Part shown: one piece after another, positions 51,689 through 59,518 of the stretch
How positions within the stretch are numbered: position 1 is the first letter of the stretch
How the letters are laid out: each line of letters starts with the position of its first letter
Source of the DNA: JBCBSZ01 sp039185015
GTDB taxonomy: Bacteria > Actinomycetota > Acidimicrobiia > Acidimicrobiales > Poriferisodalaceae
Reading direction: 5' to 3'
Assembly (NCBI GenBank): GCA_039185015.1
Contig: JBCDAU010000001.1
Span: 235,089 to 299,088 of the forward strand
Length of the DNA stretch: 64,000 nt
Notes under the pieces: generated by a model
Databases searched by the model: none
What the model saw: the letters and a program-made list of their open reading frames with translations, nothing else
What the model was told of the DNA's origin: nothing
Translations under genes and position numbers: made by a program

Positions 51689-52288
51689 GTGGCGACACAG
51701 GCGGAGCGCCGAGCGGCGACGAGACGTGCGTTGGTCGACGCAGCAACCGCCCGGTTCGCCGCCGAGGGCTACGACGAGACCTCCACGGACCGCATCCGTG
51801 AGGACGCCGGCGTGTCACGCGGGGCGATGTACCACCACTTCCCCTCGAAGCGCGACCTGTTCGAAGCGGTCTTCGAGGAGGTCTCGTCCGCCACGATCCG
51901 CCGGTCGGCGAGCGCAGCCGGGCCCGGGGGTTCGCCGCTGGCCGACCTCACGGACACCTGCCTGGCGTGGTTGCGGGAGGTCCAGGATCCGCAGGCCGCG
52001 GCGATCCTGCTCGACCTCGGTCCGCACGTCCTCGGCTGGGAACGTGCTCGCGGTCTCGAAGCCGAGACGAGTCGGGGCCTCATGGAGACAGCCCTCGAGC
52101 GCGCTGCGTCGGCGCAGGAGATCGACGTGCCGTCGATCCCGATCGCCGCTCAGCTCCTCAACGCGGTGCTGGCCGAGGCCGCGCTCGTCGCCGTCAACGG
52201 CTCGCCGGCCGGGCCGCCCGACGAGATCGAAGCGGCGGTGCGGCAGTTCATCGCCGGGCTCGCCGCCCGCTCGCAGGTGGACGGCTGA
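51689..52288 (+). CDS. TetR-family transcriptional regulator
   Basis: The protein is 199 residues with an N-terminal TetR helix-turn-helix (LVDAATARFAAEGYDETSTDRIREDAGVSRGAMYHHFPSKRDLFEAVF) and a helical ligand-binding C-terminus. The GTG 51689 is chosen over the longer open frame because the upstream residues fall inside the operator region and a -10-like hexamer lies just before it. It probably represses itself and the divergent SnoaL-like gene through the paired palindromes. The ligand is unknown. Confidence 0.93.
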   Translation: MATQAERRAATRRALVDAATARFAAEGYDETSTDRIREDAGVSRGAMYHHFPSKRDLFEAVFEEVSSATIRRSASAAGPGGSPLADLTDTCLAWLREVQDPQAAAILLDLGPHVLGWERARGLEAETSRGLMETALERAASAQEIDVPSIPIAAQLLNAVLAEAALVAVNGSPAGPPDEIEAAVRQFIAGLAARSQVDG

Positions 52289-52313
52289 ACGACCTCACGG
52301 CCCGGCCGAACAG

Positions 52314-52724
52314 CTATGCCCACGGGCCGACTCCGGTGACTCGGTCGACCGTGATCCGGGTGATCAGCCCGGGCAGACCGGGCATCGCCGGGAACTCCCG
52401 CCCCGGTGCGTAGATCTCGTTCAGGCGGCGGAGGAGATCGACGGCGCCGCCCTCGGTCACCCGCGCCGTGCCGTACACGACCAGGTAGTTCGCGAAGCCC
52501 CGATGGTCGGAGCCGCCGGTCTCCATCGAGAGCGACACCCGCCCGTCCCGCCTGATGTTCTTGACCTTGCGATGCTCGGCCAGGTGCCCGGCGACGATCT
52601 CGTCCCCGTCGAGGCCGACCCACACGACGGTCGTCTGCGGGCTGCCGTCGGGGTTGAGCGTCACGAGGTGGGCGAGGTGCCCGCCCTCGATCGCGGCCCG
52701 GATCTCCGGAGTCAACTCGGTCAT
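52314..52724 (-). CDS. PPOX-class F420-dependent enzyme
   Basis: The protein is 136 residues from ATG 52724 (GGGAG 8 bases upstream). An ATG at 52754 would add ten disordered residues. It has the split-barrel fold: GGHLAHLVTLNPDGSPQTTVVWVGLDGDEIV, EHRKVKNIRRDGRVSLSMET, NYLVVYGTARVTEGGAVDLL. It is similar in layout to the protein at 50689. It is divergent from an HxlR gene across a perfect CTATGAATTTCATAG palindrome and converges on the TetR gene. Confidence 0.87.
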   Translation of the reverse strand: MTELTPEIRAAIEGGHLAHLVTLNPDGSPQTTVVWVGLDGDEIVAGHLAEHRKVKNIRRDGRVSLSMETGGSDHRGFANYLVVYGTARVTEGGAVDLLRRLNEIYAPGREFPAMPGLPGLITRITVDRVTGVGPWA

Positions 52725-52763
52725 GTCCTCGGCTCCCGTCGTCTCTCGCGTCATGCGGCATCG

Positions 52764-52778
52764 CTATGAATTTCATAG
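52764..52778. promoter_or_regulatory. Perfect 15-base palindrome, probable HxlR operator
   Basis: CTATGAA-T-TTCATAG is a perfect inverted repeat in the gap between the divergent F420 enzyme and HxlR genes. It is AT-rich against a GC-rich background. It probably lets the HxlR protein repress the F420-enzyme gene and perhaps its own. Confidence 0.7.
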
Positions 52779-52842
52779 TCGACTCGCTACGGCAGCGCTA
52801 GTGACTCGTGACGGCGAATCGAGCGCCGGTACGATCCCGGGG

Positions 52843-53310
52843 GTGCGACGAGACTCGATCGGGGCCAAGGAGTGCTCGATCGCTCGGGCGATCGCGGTGG
52901 TCGGCGACCCGTGGGCGCTGATGTTCGTGCGCGAGGCCCTCGCTGGGGAGACGCGGTTCGTCGGCTTCCAGAACAGCACGGGCGCTCAGCCGAGCGTGGT
53001 CTCCGACCGGCTCAAGCGGCTGCTCGACGCGGGCATCTTCGAGCGCCACGAGTACAGCTCCCATCCACCGCGGCAGGAGTACCGGCTGACGAAGATGGGC
53101 GAGGATCTCTTCCCGGTCGTCATGGCGCTCAATCGCTGGGGCGACGTCCACCTGTCGGGTGATGCCGGCCCACCGCTCGTGTACCGCCACGAGACGTGCG
53201 GGCACGACGCCGACCCCATCGTCGTGTGCGGCCACTGCGGCGACCCCCTGACCTTCGGCAGCGTCACGGTCGAGCCGGGCCCGGGAGCGACCTCGAACGA
53301 CCCGGGTTAG
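52843..53310 (+). CDS. HxlR-family regulator with C-terminal Cys/His-rich (zinc-ribbon-like) tail
   Basis: The protein is 155 residues. The HxlR winged helix reads ECSIARAIAVVGDPWALMFVREALAGETRFVGFQ and SVVSDRLKRLLDAGIFERHEY. The C-terminus has HETCGHDADPIVVCGHCGDPL, a Cys4/His pattern that may bind zinc or act as a redox switch. GTG 52843 is chosen because TACGAT lies 7 bases upstream (leaderless) and homologues begin near RRDSIGAKECSIA. GTG 52801 is an alternative. Confidence 0.9.
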   Translation: MRRDSIGAKECSIARAIAVVGDPWALMFVREALAGETRFVGFQNSTGAQPSVVSDRLKRLLDAGIFERHEYSSHPPRQEYRLTKMGEDLFPVVMALNRWGDVHLSGDAGPPLVYRHETCGHDADPIVVCGHCGDPLTFGSVTVEPGPGATSNDPG

Positions 53311-53338
53311 CTCACTCGGACGCCCGGATCGGCCGTCG

Positions 53339-53800
53339 TCAGGTGCTGCCCTCCGGAGCCGATGCCGTCGTGCGGCGACGGGTCGTGGCGATGTCGAGCG
53401 GCTGGCCGGTCACGCGATCGATCACGGCCGGGTAGATCCGGTCGCCGGTACGTGCGTCGTAGAACTCGACCTCGGAGGGTTCGTCGAAGAGCCAGTCGTA
53501 GCCGTAGGTGGCCATCGCCGCGAGCACGTCCCAGAGCGCCCGGCCCTTGTCGGTGACGACGAACTCGTCGCGCGGCGGACGCTCGGAGTACCGCTGTCGC
53601 TCGATGATCCCCTCGTCCTCGAGCCGCTTCAGCCGGCTGGTCAGCAGCGTTCGGTTGATGTCGAGTTGCTCGCACAGATCGTTGAACCGGTTGCGGCCCA
53701 TCAGCAGCTCGCGGACCACGAGGGGCATCCACGAGTCTCCGAGGAGGTCGGCCGTGCGGGCGATGGCGCACTGATCCTCGTGGAACCGGGTCCGTCTCAC
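53339..53800 (-). CDS. HxlR-family transcriptional regulator
   Basis: The protein is 153 residues: DQCAIARTADLLGDSWMPLVVRELLMGRNRFNDL, TLLTSRLKRLEDEGIIERQ and YSERPPRDEFVVTDKGRALWDVL. Cys is conserved near residue 10. GTG 53800 is supported by AATACT (53807-53812, opposite strand) seven bases upstream, another leaderless pattern, and the longer frame upstream is out of character. The C-terminal tail resembles that of the HxlR protein at 34819 (YDARTGDRIYPAVIDRVTGQPL). It converges on the HxlR gene at 52843 with 28 bases between. Confidence 0.9.
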   Translation of the reverse strand: MRRTRFHEDQCAIARTADLLGDSWMPLVVRELLMGRNRFNDLCEQLDINRTLLTSRLKRLEDEGIIERQRYSERPPRDEFVVTDKGRALWDVLAAMATYGYDWLFDEPSEVEFYDARTGDRIYPAVIDRVTGQPLDIATTRRRTTASAPEGST

Positions 53801-53891
53801 CGTCGCAGTATTGCAGCCACCCCGAGCTCGTCCGCCGGACGCAACGCCCTCGAAGCCGCTCGGCGGGACGCGTCGCAGCGGCACGCTCGCC

Positions 53892-55709
53892 TCACACGCG
53901 GAACTCGGCGAGGGTCTGTCGCAGCGCCTGACCGCCGGCGCGGAGGTCGCCTGCGGCCACGTCGACCTCGGTCGCGGTGGCGGCGAGCTGCTCGGCCGCT
54001 GCCGCGGAGAGCTCGGAGGTGGCGGCGTTGGTGTCGGCGGTCGCAGCCAAGGCGTCGGTCTCCTCGGCGATCTCGGTGGCCGAGCCACGGACGCGGTCGG
54101 CCGCCGCAGCCACCTCGGTCATCTGGTCACCGAGGTCGGCGACCGCGGTGTCGATGTCGGCGAACGCCGAGCCGGCCGACGCCATGGTCGACTGGCCCTC
54201 AGCCACCGACGAGCGGCTCCGGCGGGCGAACTCACCGGCGTCGCGCACGGCGTCCGCCATCTCACCGATGATCTCGTCGATCCGCGCCGTCGACGTGGAG
54301 GCTTCCTCGGCCAGGGACTTCACCTCGGAGGCGACGACGGCGAACCCGCGGCCTGCCTCGCCGGCTCGGGCGGCCTCGATCGCGGCGTTCAGCGCGAGCA
54401 GGTTCGTCTGGTCCGAGATCCCGCGGATCAGGCCCACCGTCTCGCCGACCAGCGAGGACTTCTCGTCCAGGCCGGCGACGAGCTCGGCGGTGGCTCCGAT
54501 GTCGGTGACGATGTCCTCCATCGCGACCGCTGCTCGGTCGACCGCGCCTCGTCCGTGCTCGGCTGCCGTTCGCGCCTGTTCCGCGGTCGCTGCGACCGCG
54601 TCGATGGCGACCGCCGCGCTCGTGGTGTCGTTCCCGATCCCGGAGGTCGACTCGCGCATCCGACTCGTCGTCTCGGCCTGGGTGACCGCCTGGCTGGCGA
54701 TGCTGGTCAGGGAGTCCGCGATCTCGCCCACGGTCGTCGTGGTCTGCTCGGACGCCAGCTGGAGTTGGTCGGCCCGGTTCAGGACGTCGTCGGCCGCGGT
54801 GGTCGCCGTGGTGACGAGCGCGCGGAGACGGGAGACCATCTCGCCGAGCGCGGTGCCCAGGGCGTCGCGGGGCGAGTCGACCGCCACCTCCTCGGTGAGG
54901 TCGCCGCCGGCGATGCGGGTCAGCGACTCGGACCGATCCCGGATCGAGTCGACCGTGTCGGCGACGGCGGTCTGGAGGCGAGACATCTCGTCGGTCCCCT
55001 CGACCCGGTCGACCTCGAAGTCGATCGCCCCGGTGGCGAGGTCCTCGGCCCACGCCGTCACCCGGCGAACCGGGTTCCGGATCGCTCGCGTGGTGGCGAC
55101 GGCGGCGATCGCGGCGAGCACGACGGCTGCGAGTCCGCCGAGGATCGCGGCGGCCTGGGTGGCCTCGACGGCGCTCTGGGTCTGGACGCCGCGGTCGATG
55201 CGGAGCTGGTTGATCTCGACGAGCGCGACGTCGACGGCGTCGCTCGCAGCCGCCTGGGCGGCCACGACATCGGAGAGCAAGGCCTGCGCTCCGGCCATGT
55301 CGCCGGCGTCGACGAGGGGGAACACCTGCCCCTGGACGATCGCGTCGTAGTCGTTGGCGAGCTGCTCGGCGTCGGCGAGCAACGGGGCGATCTGGTCGTA
55401 GGGCGCGTAGTGCGGGTTGAGCTTGCTGAACTCCTCGATGACGAAATCGCGCTCGACGAGGTAGAGATCCCGGAGCTCGGCGTCACCGGTGAACACGAAC
55501 TCCGACACGTACGCACGCTGGATCCGCTGCGACGACTGCAACAGCCTGCTCTCCTGCTCGCCCAGGATGTCGAAGCTGTACTCGTCGAACCGGTCGTTGG
55601 CGGTCGTGGCCCGATTCACGATGAAGACCGACGCCACCGACGTTGCCAACACGACCAGCCCGAACCCGAACACCATCCGCCCGACGACGGTCCGACTGAA
55701 CGCTCGCAT
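53892..55709 (-). CDS. Methyl-accepting chemotaxis protein
   Basis: The protein is 605 residues. The start is ATG 55709 behind GGAGGAGGACCC, ignoring a longer open frame. TM1 is [25 protein letters not shown] periplasmic four-helix sensor follows (~30-195), then TM2 ([21 protein letters not shown]), a HAMP domain, and a cytoplasmic signalling helix with the hairpin tip [41 protein letters not shown]. It should pair with CheA/CheW encoded elsewhere. No CheR/CheB-binding pentapeptide is at the C-terminus. No chemotaxis neighbours are present. Confidence 0.93.
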   Translation of the reverse strand: MRAFSRTVVGRMVFGFGLVVLATSVASVFIVNRATTANDRFDEYSFDILGEQESRLLQSSQRIQRAYVSEFVFTGDAELRDLYLVERDFVIEEFSKLNPHYAPYDQIAPLLADAEQLANDYDAIVQGQVFPLVDAGDMAGAQALLSDVVAAQAAASDAVDVALVEINQLRIDRGVQTQSAVEATQAAAILGGLAAVVLAAIAAVATTRAIRNPVRRVTAWAEDLATGAIDFEVDRVEGTDEMSRLQTAVADTVDSIRDRSESLTRIAGGDLTEEVAVDSPRDALGTALGEMVSRLRALVTTATTAADDVLNRADQLQLASEQTTTTVGEIADSLTSIASQAVTQAETTSRMRESTSGIGNDTTSAAVAIDAVAATAEQARTAAEHGRGAVDRAAVAMEDIVTDIGATAELVAGLDEKSSLVGETVGLIRGISDQTNLLALNAAIEAARAGEAGRGFAVVASEVKSLAEEASTSTARIDEIIGEMADAVRDAGEFARRSRSSVAEGQSTMASAGSAFADIDTAVADLGDQMTEVAAAADRVRGSATEIAEETDALAATADTNAATSELSAAAAEQLAATATEVDVAAGDLRAGGQALRQTLAEFRV

Positions 55710-55864
55710 GGGTCCTCCTCCGATGCCGTGGGTACGGCGTGCCCTGGTGAGTCCGTCGACAGGACTGACTCGGAGTTGAGCGGGACCGGAAGATGTGCCG
55801 GGGGTCGGCGGAGGGTGCGGGCAGCCGTGACCGCTCGGGTCTCCTGAGCGCTCGAATCGCTCGT

Positions 55865-56707
55865 CTATCCGTCCGAGGCAGCGTCCATGAGGAGGGCAGC
55901 GTCGTCGTAGTCGACGAGGCCGAGTCGGGCGCCGAAGCCCGGGGAGTACGAGCGGAAGCCGAGCAGGTACTGCACTCGCTCCGGCAGGCCCCTCGCCGTG
56001 TCGAGCGGCGTGGTGAGCTGGTGGTTCTCCTCCGCCCGGAGCCAGCCGGAGCAGAACCCGGCGTGGAGGCCGATCCGCCACTCGTCGGCGGTGACGTTCG
56101 GTCCGCCGCCGTGGATGATCTTGCCGCTGTAGAGGAGTGCCGATCCGGCGGGCATGACCGCCCGGCACGACGAACCATCCGGCACCTCCGGGTTGACGCC
56201 GGGCCAGTGGTTGGAGCCGGGCGCGATCACGGTGGCGCCGTTCTCTTCGGTGAAGTCCGTGAGGGCGAAGATGGCGGTCACGGTGATCTCGGTCTCGCGC
56301 CGGGCTTCGGGCCAGTTGAGCTCGTCGCGGTGGAGGAACTGCCCGGTCTCGCCCGGGCCGATGCAGATCAGTTGGGCGGTGTTGAGCCAGTACTCGCCCT
56401 CGCCGAGGTAGCGGTCGCCCATCGCTGCGTAGCGCTCGTCGCAGAGCAGCTCACACCATGCCGGTGAGCGCCCGGCGAGGCCGGTCACGCGCTTGGTGTT
56501 GGCACCGTGGAAGTCGGTCCAGAAGCCGTCGGTGGTGCTCCCGGCATGGTGGGCGGCGACGAGCGGGGTCACCTCGTCGTTCAGCCGCCGGAGCAGGTCG
56601 TCGGACAGGAAGTTCTCGACGATCAACCCACCGTCGCGCTCGAACGCCTCCCACACCTCGGCCCAGTCGAGCTCGGCGGTGGCGTCGAAGTGGCGCAGAT
56701 CTGGCAT
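55865..56707 (-). CDS. Phytanoyl-CoA dioxygenase (PhyH) family 2OG-Fe(II) oxygenase
   Basis: The protein is 280 residues. The facial triad is H126 and D128 ([10 protein letters not shown]) and H199 ([10 protein letters not shown]). R211 ([11 protein letters not shown]) is the likely oxoglutarate ligand. The start is ATG 56707 behind GAGGAGG. The family hydroxylates fatty acyl or small-molecule substrates. It is divergent from a TetR gene, with two identical-type palindromes between them, so it is a probable TetR target. The substrate is unknown. Confidence 0.9.
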   Translation of the reverse strand: MPDLRHFDATAELDWAEVWEAFERDGGLIVENFLSDDLLRRLNDEVTPLVAAHHAGSTTDGFWTDFHGANTKRVTGLAGRSPAWCELLCDERYAAMGDRYLGEGEYWLNTAQLICIGPGETGQFLHRDELNWPEARRETEITVTAIFALTDFTEENGATVIAPGSNHWPGVNPEVPDGSSCRAVMPAGSALLYSGKIIHGGGPNVTADEWRIGLHAGFCSGWLRAEENHQLTTPLDTARGLPERVQYLLGFRSYSPGFGARLGLVDYDDAALLMDAASDG

Positions 56708-56720
56708 CGGACCTCCTCGT

Positions 56721-56761
56721 ACGTGAATATCCTTCACGTTTTACGTGAGTCTCTCTCACGT
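56721..56761. promoter_or_regulatory. Tandem TetR operators ACGTGAR-N5-YTCACGT (two copies)
   Basis: Copy 1 is ACGTGAA-TATCC-TTCACGT (56721-56739) and copy 2 is ACGTGAG-TCTCT-CTCACGT (56743-56761). Both are perfect 7-bp inverted repeats with 5-base spacers, centres 22 bp apart. They fill the gap between the PhyH and TetR genes. TAGCGT at 56768-56773 is a -10 candidate 8 bases before the TetR ATG. Confidence 0.85.
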
Positions 56762-56781
56762 TTCGGCTAGCGTCAACCTCG

Positions 56782-57402
56782 ATGACCATCCAGGAGACCT
56801 CGGCGCGCCGTCGTCCTGCGCAGGCGCGCAGCCGGGAGCGCTTCGAACGGATCCTCGAGGCTGCCGAGCAGTTGATCGCCGAACGCGGGCTGGACCCGGT
56901 CACGATGACCGACGTCGCCGCACAGGCCGAGATGGCGGTGACCGCCGTCTACCGGTACTTCCCGAACAAGCGAGCGATCGTGCGGGAGCTCGCCACGCGG
57001 ACGATGAAGAGCGACACCGAGACCTTGGTCGAGCGGCCGCCCGAGGACGATCACAGCGCTCGCGAGGTCCTCCGTCTCGGCCTGGTGGAGTACTGGCGCC
57101 GCCACGTCGAGGAGCCCGCTCGCATCGCCGTGCGCAACGCGGTCCACTCCGATGCCGAGCTGTCGGCGCTGGATCTCGCGGAGAGTCGGCGGAACGCAGC
57201 GTCCATCGCCGCGGGCGTCGCGGAGCGGACCGGTCGCACGCACGACGAGCGACTCGAGCGGCAGGCGTTGTTGTTCGCCGAGCTCACCGACGGGCTGATG
57301 CGGCTCGCCAGTCGGGTCGAGCCCGAGGAGGCCGATCATCTGATCGCCGAGTTCGCCGACATCTTCGGATCGGCTCTCACGGAGCCGCCCGACAGGGAGT
57401 GA
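56782..57402 (+). CDS. TetR-family transcriptional regulator
   Basis: The protein is 206 residues. The helix-turn-helix is RFERILEAAEQLIAERGLDPVTMTDVAAQAEMAVTAVYRYFPNKRAIVREL. A helical effector domain follows (FAELTDGLMRLASRVEPEEADHLIAEFADIFG). It is divergent from the PhyH oxygenase and very likely autoregulates through the two palindromes at 56721-56761. The -10-like TAGCGT 8 bases upstream and the lack of a Shine-Dalgarno suggest leaderless translation. Confidence 0.93.
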   Translation: MTIQETSARRRPAQARSRERFERILEAAEQLIAERGLDPVTMTDVAAQAEMAVTAVYRYFPNKRAIVRELATRTMKSDTETLVERPPEDDHSAREVLRLGLVEYWRRHVEEPARIAVRNAVHSDAELSALDLAESRRNAASIAAGVAERTGRTHDERLERQALLFAELTDGLMRLASRVEPEEADHLIAEFADIFGSALTEPPDRE

Positions 57403-57491
57403 TGCGACGAGACGATCGAGCTGATGGCACCCGTGCCGTCGCCCGCGGCCCGAGGCAGCAGCTCGTCCGCAGGGCCAACGGCAACCGAGAT

Positions 57492-57515
57492 GAATGGCCC
57501 ACGGTCTCGTGCGTA
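57492..57515 (+). promoter_or_regulatory. ECF-type promoter GAAT-N16-CGTA before the sigma gene
   Basis: GAAT (57492-57495), 16-base spacer, CGTA (57512-57515). The 15 bases CTCGTGCGTAGGAAC at 57506-57520 recur identically before the gene at 58958, with the same GAAT spacing. The start codon at 57525 lies within about 10 bases, so the mRNA is nearly leaderless. Autoregulation by the encoded ECF sigma is inferred. Confidence 0.7.
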
Positions 57516-57524
57516 GGAACCACT

Positions 57525-58130
57525 ATGGCGCTGGTGGGAACGTCGGACCCGGAGTCACGGGAGGACTCCGAGCTCGTGATGTCGGCGCGAGCAGGTGAAG
57601 TTGAGGCCCGCGAGGCGCTCGGCCGGAAGGTGAGCCGCGACGCCTACGTCTTCGCCCTGCAGCTGACGAGCGATCCCGATGCCTCTCAGGACATCGCCCA
57701 GGACGCGGTGCTGCGGTTCTTCCGCAGCCTGGACTCCTTCGACGAGCGACGACGCATCGAGCCGTGGCTCTACCAGATCGTGCGGAACCTCGTCCGCGAT
57801 CGGGGGCGGCGTCAGGTCGTGCGACGGTACGAGTCGCTGGACGAGCAGCTCGACAGCGGGCGGCCTCCGGCCGTCGCGATCGATGAAGCTGCCGATCCCG
57901 CTGTCCAGGCCGATCGGGCCCGACTGCGGGAGCGGATCTGGAGGTGCGTGGACCAGCTGTCGGACGATCACCGGGAGATCTTCGTGCTCCGCGACCACCA
58001 CCAGCTCTCGTACCGCGAGATCGCCGAGGTGCTGTCGATCCCAGAGGGCACGGTCATGTCCCGCCTGCACGCCGCTCGCATGAAGCTCAGAGCCCTGCTC
58101 GCCGCCGACGCCGGAGGTCTCGACCGATGA
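57525..58130 (+). CDS. ECF-type RNA polymerase sigma factor
   Basis: The protein is 201 residues. Region 2 is AYVFALQLTSDPDASQDIAQDAVLRFFRSLDSFDERRRIEPWLYQIVRNLVRDRGRRQ. Region 4 is CVDQLSDDHREIFVLRDHHQLSYREIAEVLSIPEGTVMSRLHAARMKL. The start ATG 57525 follows the promoter CGTA by 9 bases, and the open frame extending upstream is non-coding. The ATG of a zinc-type anti-sigma gene overlaps its stop. It probably drives its own operon and the RDD gene at 58958. Confidence 0.93.
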   Translation: MALVGTSDPESREDSELVMSARAGEVEAREALGRKVSRDAYVFALQLTSDPDASQDIAQDAVLRFFRSLDSFDERRRIEPWLYQIVRNLVRDRGRRQVVRRYESLDEQLDSGRPPAVAIDEAADPAVQADRARLRERIWRCVDQLSDDHREIFVLRDHHQLSYREIAEVLSIPEGTVMSRLHAARMKLRALLAADAGGLDR

Positions 58131-58564
58131 CCGCACACGACTTCGACCCGACCCTCCTCACCGGCTACCTCGACGGCGAGCTGACGCAGGCCGACCAGCA
58201 GCGGGTGCGACTGCACCTCGAGGACTGCGCGGCCTGTAGGGCCGAGCTCGATGAGATGCGCGAGCTCGCCGAGGCCACCCGAGGGTCTGCGTTCACCGTC
58301 CCGGTCGACCTGCAGTGGGACGAGACGCCCCGGACGAACTGGTCCCGCGGGCTCAACGTGGCTGGCCTGGTCCTGGCGATGCTCGCGGTCGTCGCGGTCG
58401 TCGTGGCACTGGTGTGGGAGCTCGCCGCCGACGACACGCCGGTGCCGTTCGGCGTGATCATCCCCGTGGTCGTCGTCGCGGCGTTCCTGGCGGTCACGGC
58501 CTCGGCGCTCATCGACCGACTGCGAGTGCGTGGGACCGATCCATATCGAAAGGTGAAGAGATGA
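58127..58564 (+). CDS. Zinc-binding anti-sigma factor (zf-HC2) with two transmembrane helices
   Basis: The protein is 145 residues. The cytoplasmic anti-sigma domain has LTGYLDGELTQADQQRVRLHLEDCAACRAEL, the HxxxCxxC motif with H30, C34 and C37. Two transmembrane helices follow (GLVLAMLAVVAVVVALVW and VIIPVVVVAAFLAVTASALI) with a very short outer loop and a basic end. It should hold the upstream ECF sigma at the membrane until a signal arrives. Overlaps of 4 bases with both neighbours show tight translational coupling. Confidence 0.92.
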   Translation: MTAHDFDPTLLTGYLDGELTQADQQRVRLHLEDCAACRAELDEMRELAEATRGSAFTVPVDLQWDETPRTNWSRGLNVAGLVLAMLAVVAVVVALVWELAADDTPVPFGVIIPVVVVAAFLAVTASALIDRLRVRGTDPYRKVKR

Positions 58565-58887
58565 TCGTCACCTCGACGGAGACCGTCGCCGAGCGTCGGA
58601 TCCTTCGAACGCTGGGCCTGGTGCGTGGGAACACCATCCGTGCGCGTCACGTTGGCCGGGACCTCAAGGCGGTCGGACGCCAGGTCGTCGGCGGCGAGGT
58701 CTCGGAGTACACCAAGCTGATCGCCGAGGCTCGTGAACAGGCACTGGACCGGATGATCGCCGAAGCCGAGTCGCTGGGAGCCAACGCGATCGTGGCGGTC
58801 CGCTTCACCACCTCGGTGGTCGCCAAGGGCTCCGCCGAGCTCCTGGCGTTCGGAACCGCCGTCGTCCTCGAGGACATCGAGGAGTAG
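58561..58887 (+). CDS. YbjQ/UPF0145 family heavy-metal-binding-domain protein
   Basis: The protein is 108 residues, full length for YbjQ-type proteins: MIVTSTETVAERRILRTLGLVRGNTIRARHVGRDL, then AREQALDRMIAEAESLGANAIVAVRFTTS and LLAFGTAVVLE. The family forms pentameric beta-rich oligomers of unknown role. It is the third gene of the sigma/anti-sigma operon (ATGA overlap), so it is probably part of the same stress response. Confidence 0.9.
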   Translation: MIVTSTETVAERRILRTLGLVRGNTIRARHVGRDLKAVGRQVVGGEVSEYTKLIAEAREQALDRMIAEAESLGANAIVAVRFTTSVVAKGSAELLAFGTAVVLEDIEE

Positions 58888-58906
58888 CCGAGACCAGAGT
58901 CCCCGC

Positions 58907-58930
58907 GAATACGAGACGGCCTCGTGCGTA
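58907..58930 (+). promoter_or_regulatory. ECF-type promoter GAAT-N16-CGTA before the RDD gene
   Basis: GAAT (58907-58910) and CGTA (58927-58930) with a 16-base spacer. The bases 58921-58935 (CTCGTGCGTAGGAAC) are identical to those before the ECF sigma gene 1.4 kb upstream. A Shine-Dalgarno (AAGGAG) lies between this site and the ATG at 58958, so this transcript has a short leader. Confidence 0.7.
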
Positions 58931-58957
58931 GGAACGGTCAGAACCAAGGAGCAGGTG

Positions 58958-59518
58958 ATGACCCGAGTTCGGCCGTCTGGCTACTACCACGCCGAGGGCG
59001 ATCCCGTCGGCACGGTGCGCTACTGGGATGGTGCCCGCTGGAGCGGTGAGCCGAAGCTGATCCCTGAGGGGGCCATGCCGTCGGCGCCCGACGACGCCTC
59101 GCACTACGCCTCGTCCGGTCCGCGGGTTGGCGCCGCGCTGGCCGACATCGGCATCACGATCGCTGCTGTCGTGGCGTTCGCCGTCGCCGCCGATCCGTTC
59201 GTCGGCCTCGTCGTCGTGCCGCTCGTGTACTACGCCCTCACCGTCGTCATGACCGCACGGATGGGTGGCTCCCCGGGCAAGTTGCTGCTGGGACTGCGGG
59301 TCACCCTGTCCGATGGGACGACGAGTCCGCCCGGGGCGGGGCCGGCCTTCGTCCGGACGCTGCCCCTGGTGGTGGGGGCGGTGCCGGGACTCGGAGGGCT
59401 GCTGGCCGGCCTGCTCAACCTGGCGAACATCCGCCTCGTGTCCCGTGACGACGAGCGGCGCAGCGTCCACGATCGGTTCGGCCAGACTCGCGTGGTCCAC
59501 CGCGACCGCCTGCTGTGA
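58958..59518 (+). CDS. RDD-family membrane protein with DUF2510-like N-terminus
   Basis: The protein is 186 residues. A cytoplasmic DUF2510-like segment (SGYYHAEGDPVGTVRYWDGARWSGEP) precedes the RDD domain (SGPRVGAALADIGITIAAVVAFAV, GGSPGKLLLGLRV). There are two or three transmembrane helices and a basic C-terminus. The ATG is preferred over the GTG one codon earlier because AAGGAG is 7 bases from it. RDD proteins are of uncertain role (envelope or ion stress). It appears to be a target of the ECF sigma at 57525 through the shared promoter. Confidence 0.88.
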   Translation: MTRVRPSGYYHAEGDPVGTVRYWDGARWSGEPKLIPEGAMPSAPDDASHYASSGPRVGAALADIGITIAAVVAFAVAADPFVGLVVVPLVYYALTVVMTARMGGSPGKLLLGLRVTLSDGTTSPPGAGPAFVRTLPLVVGAVPGLGGLLAGLLNLANIRLVSRDDERRSVHDRFGQTRVVHRDRLL

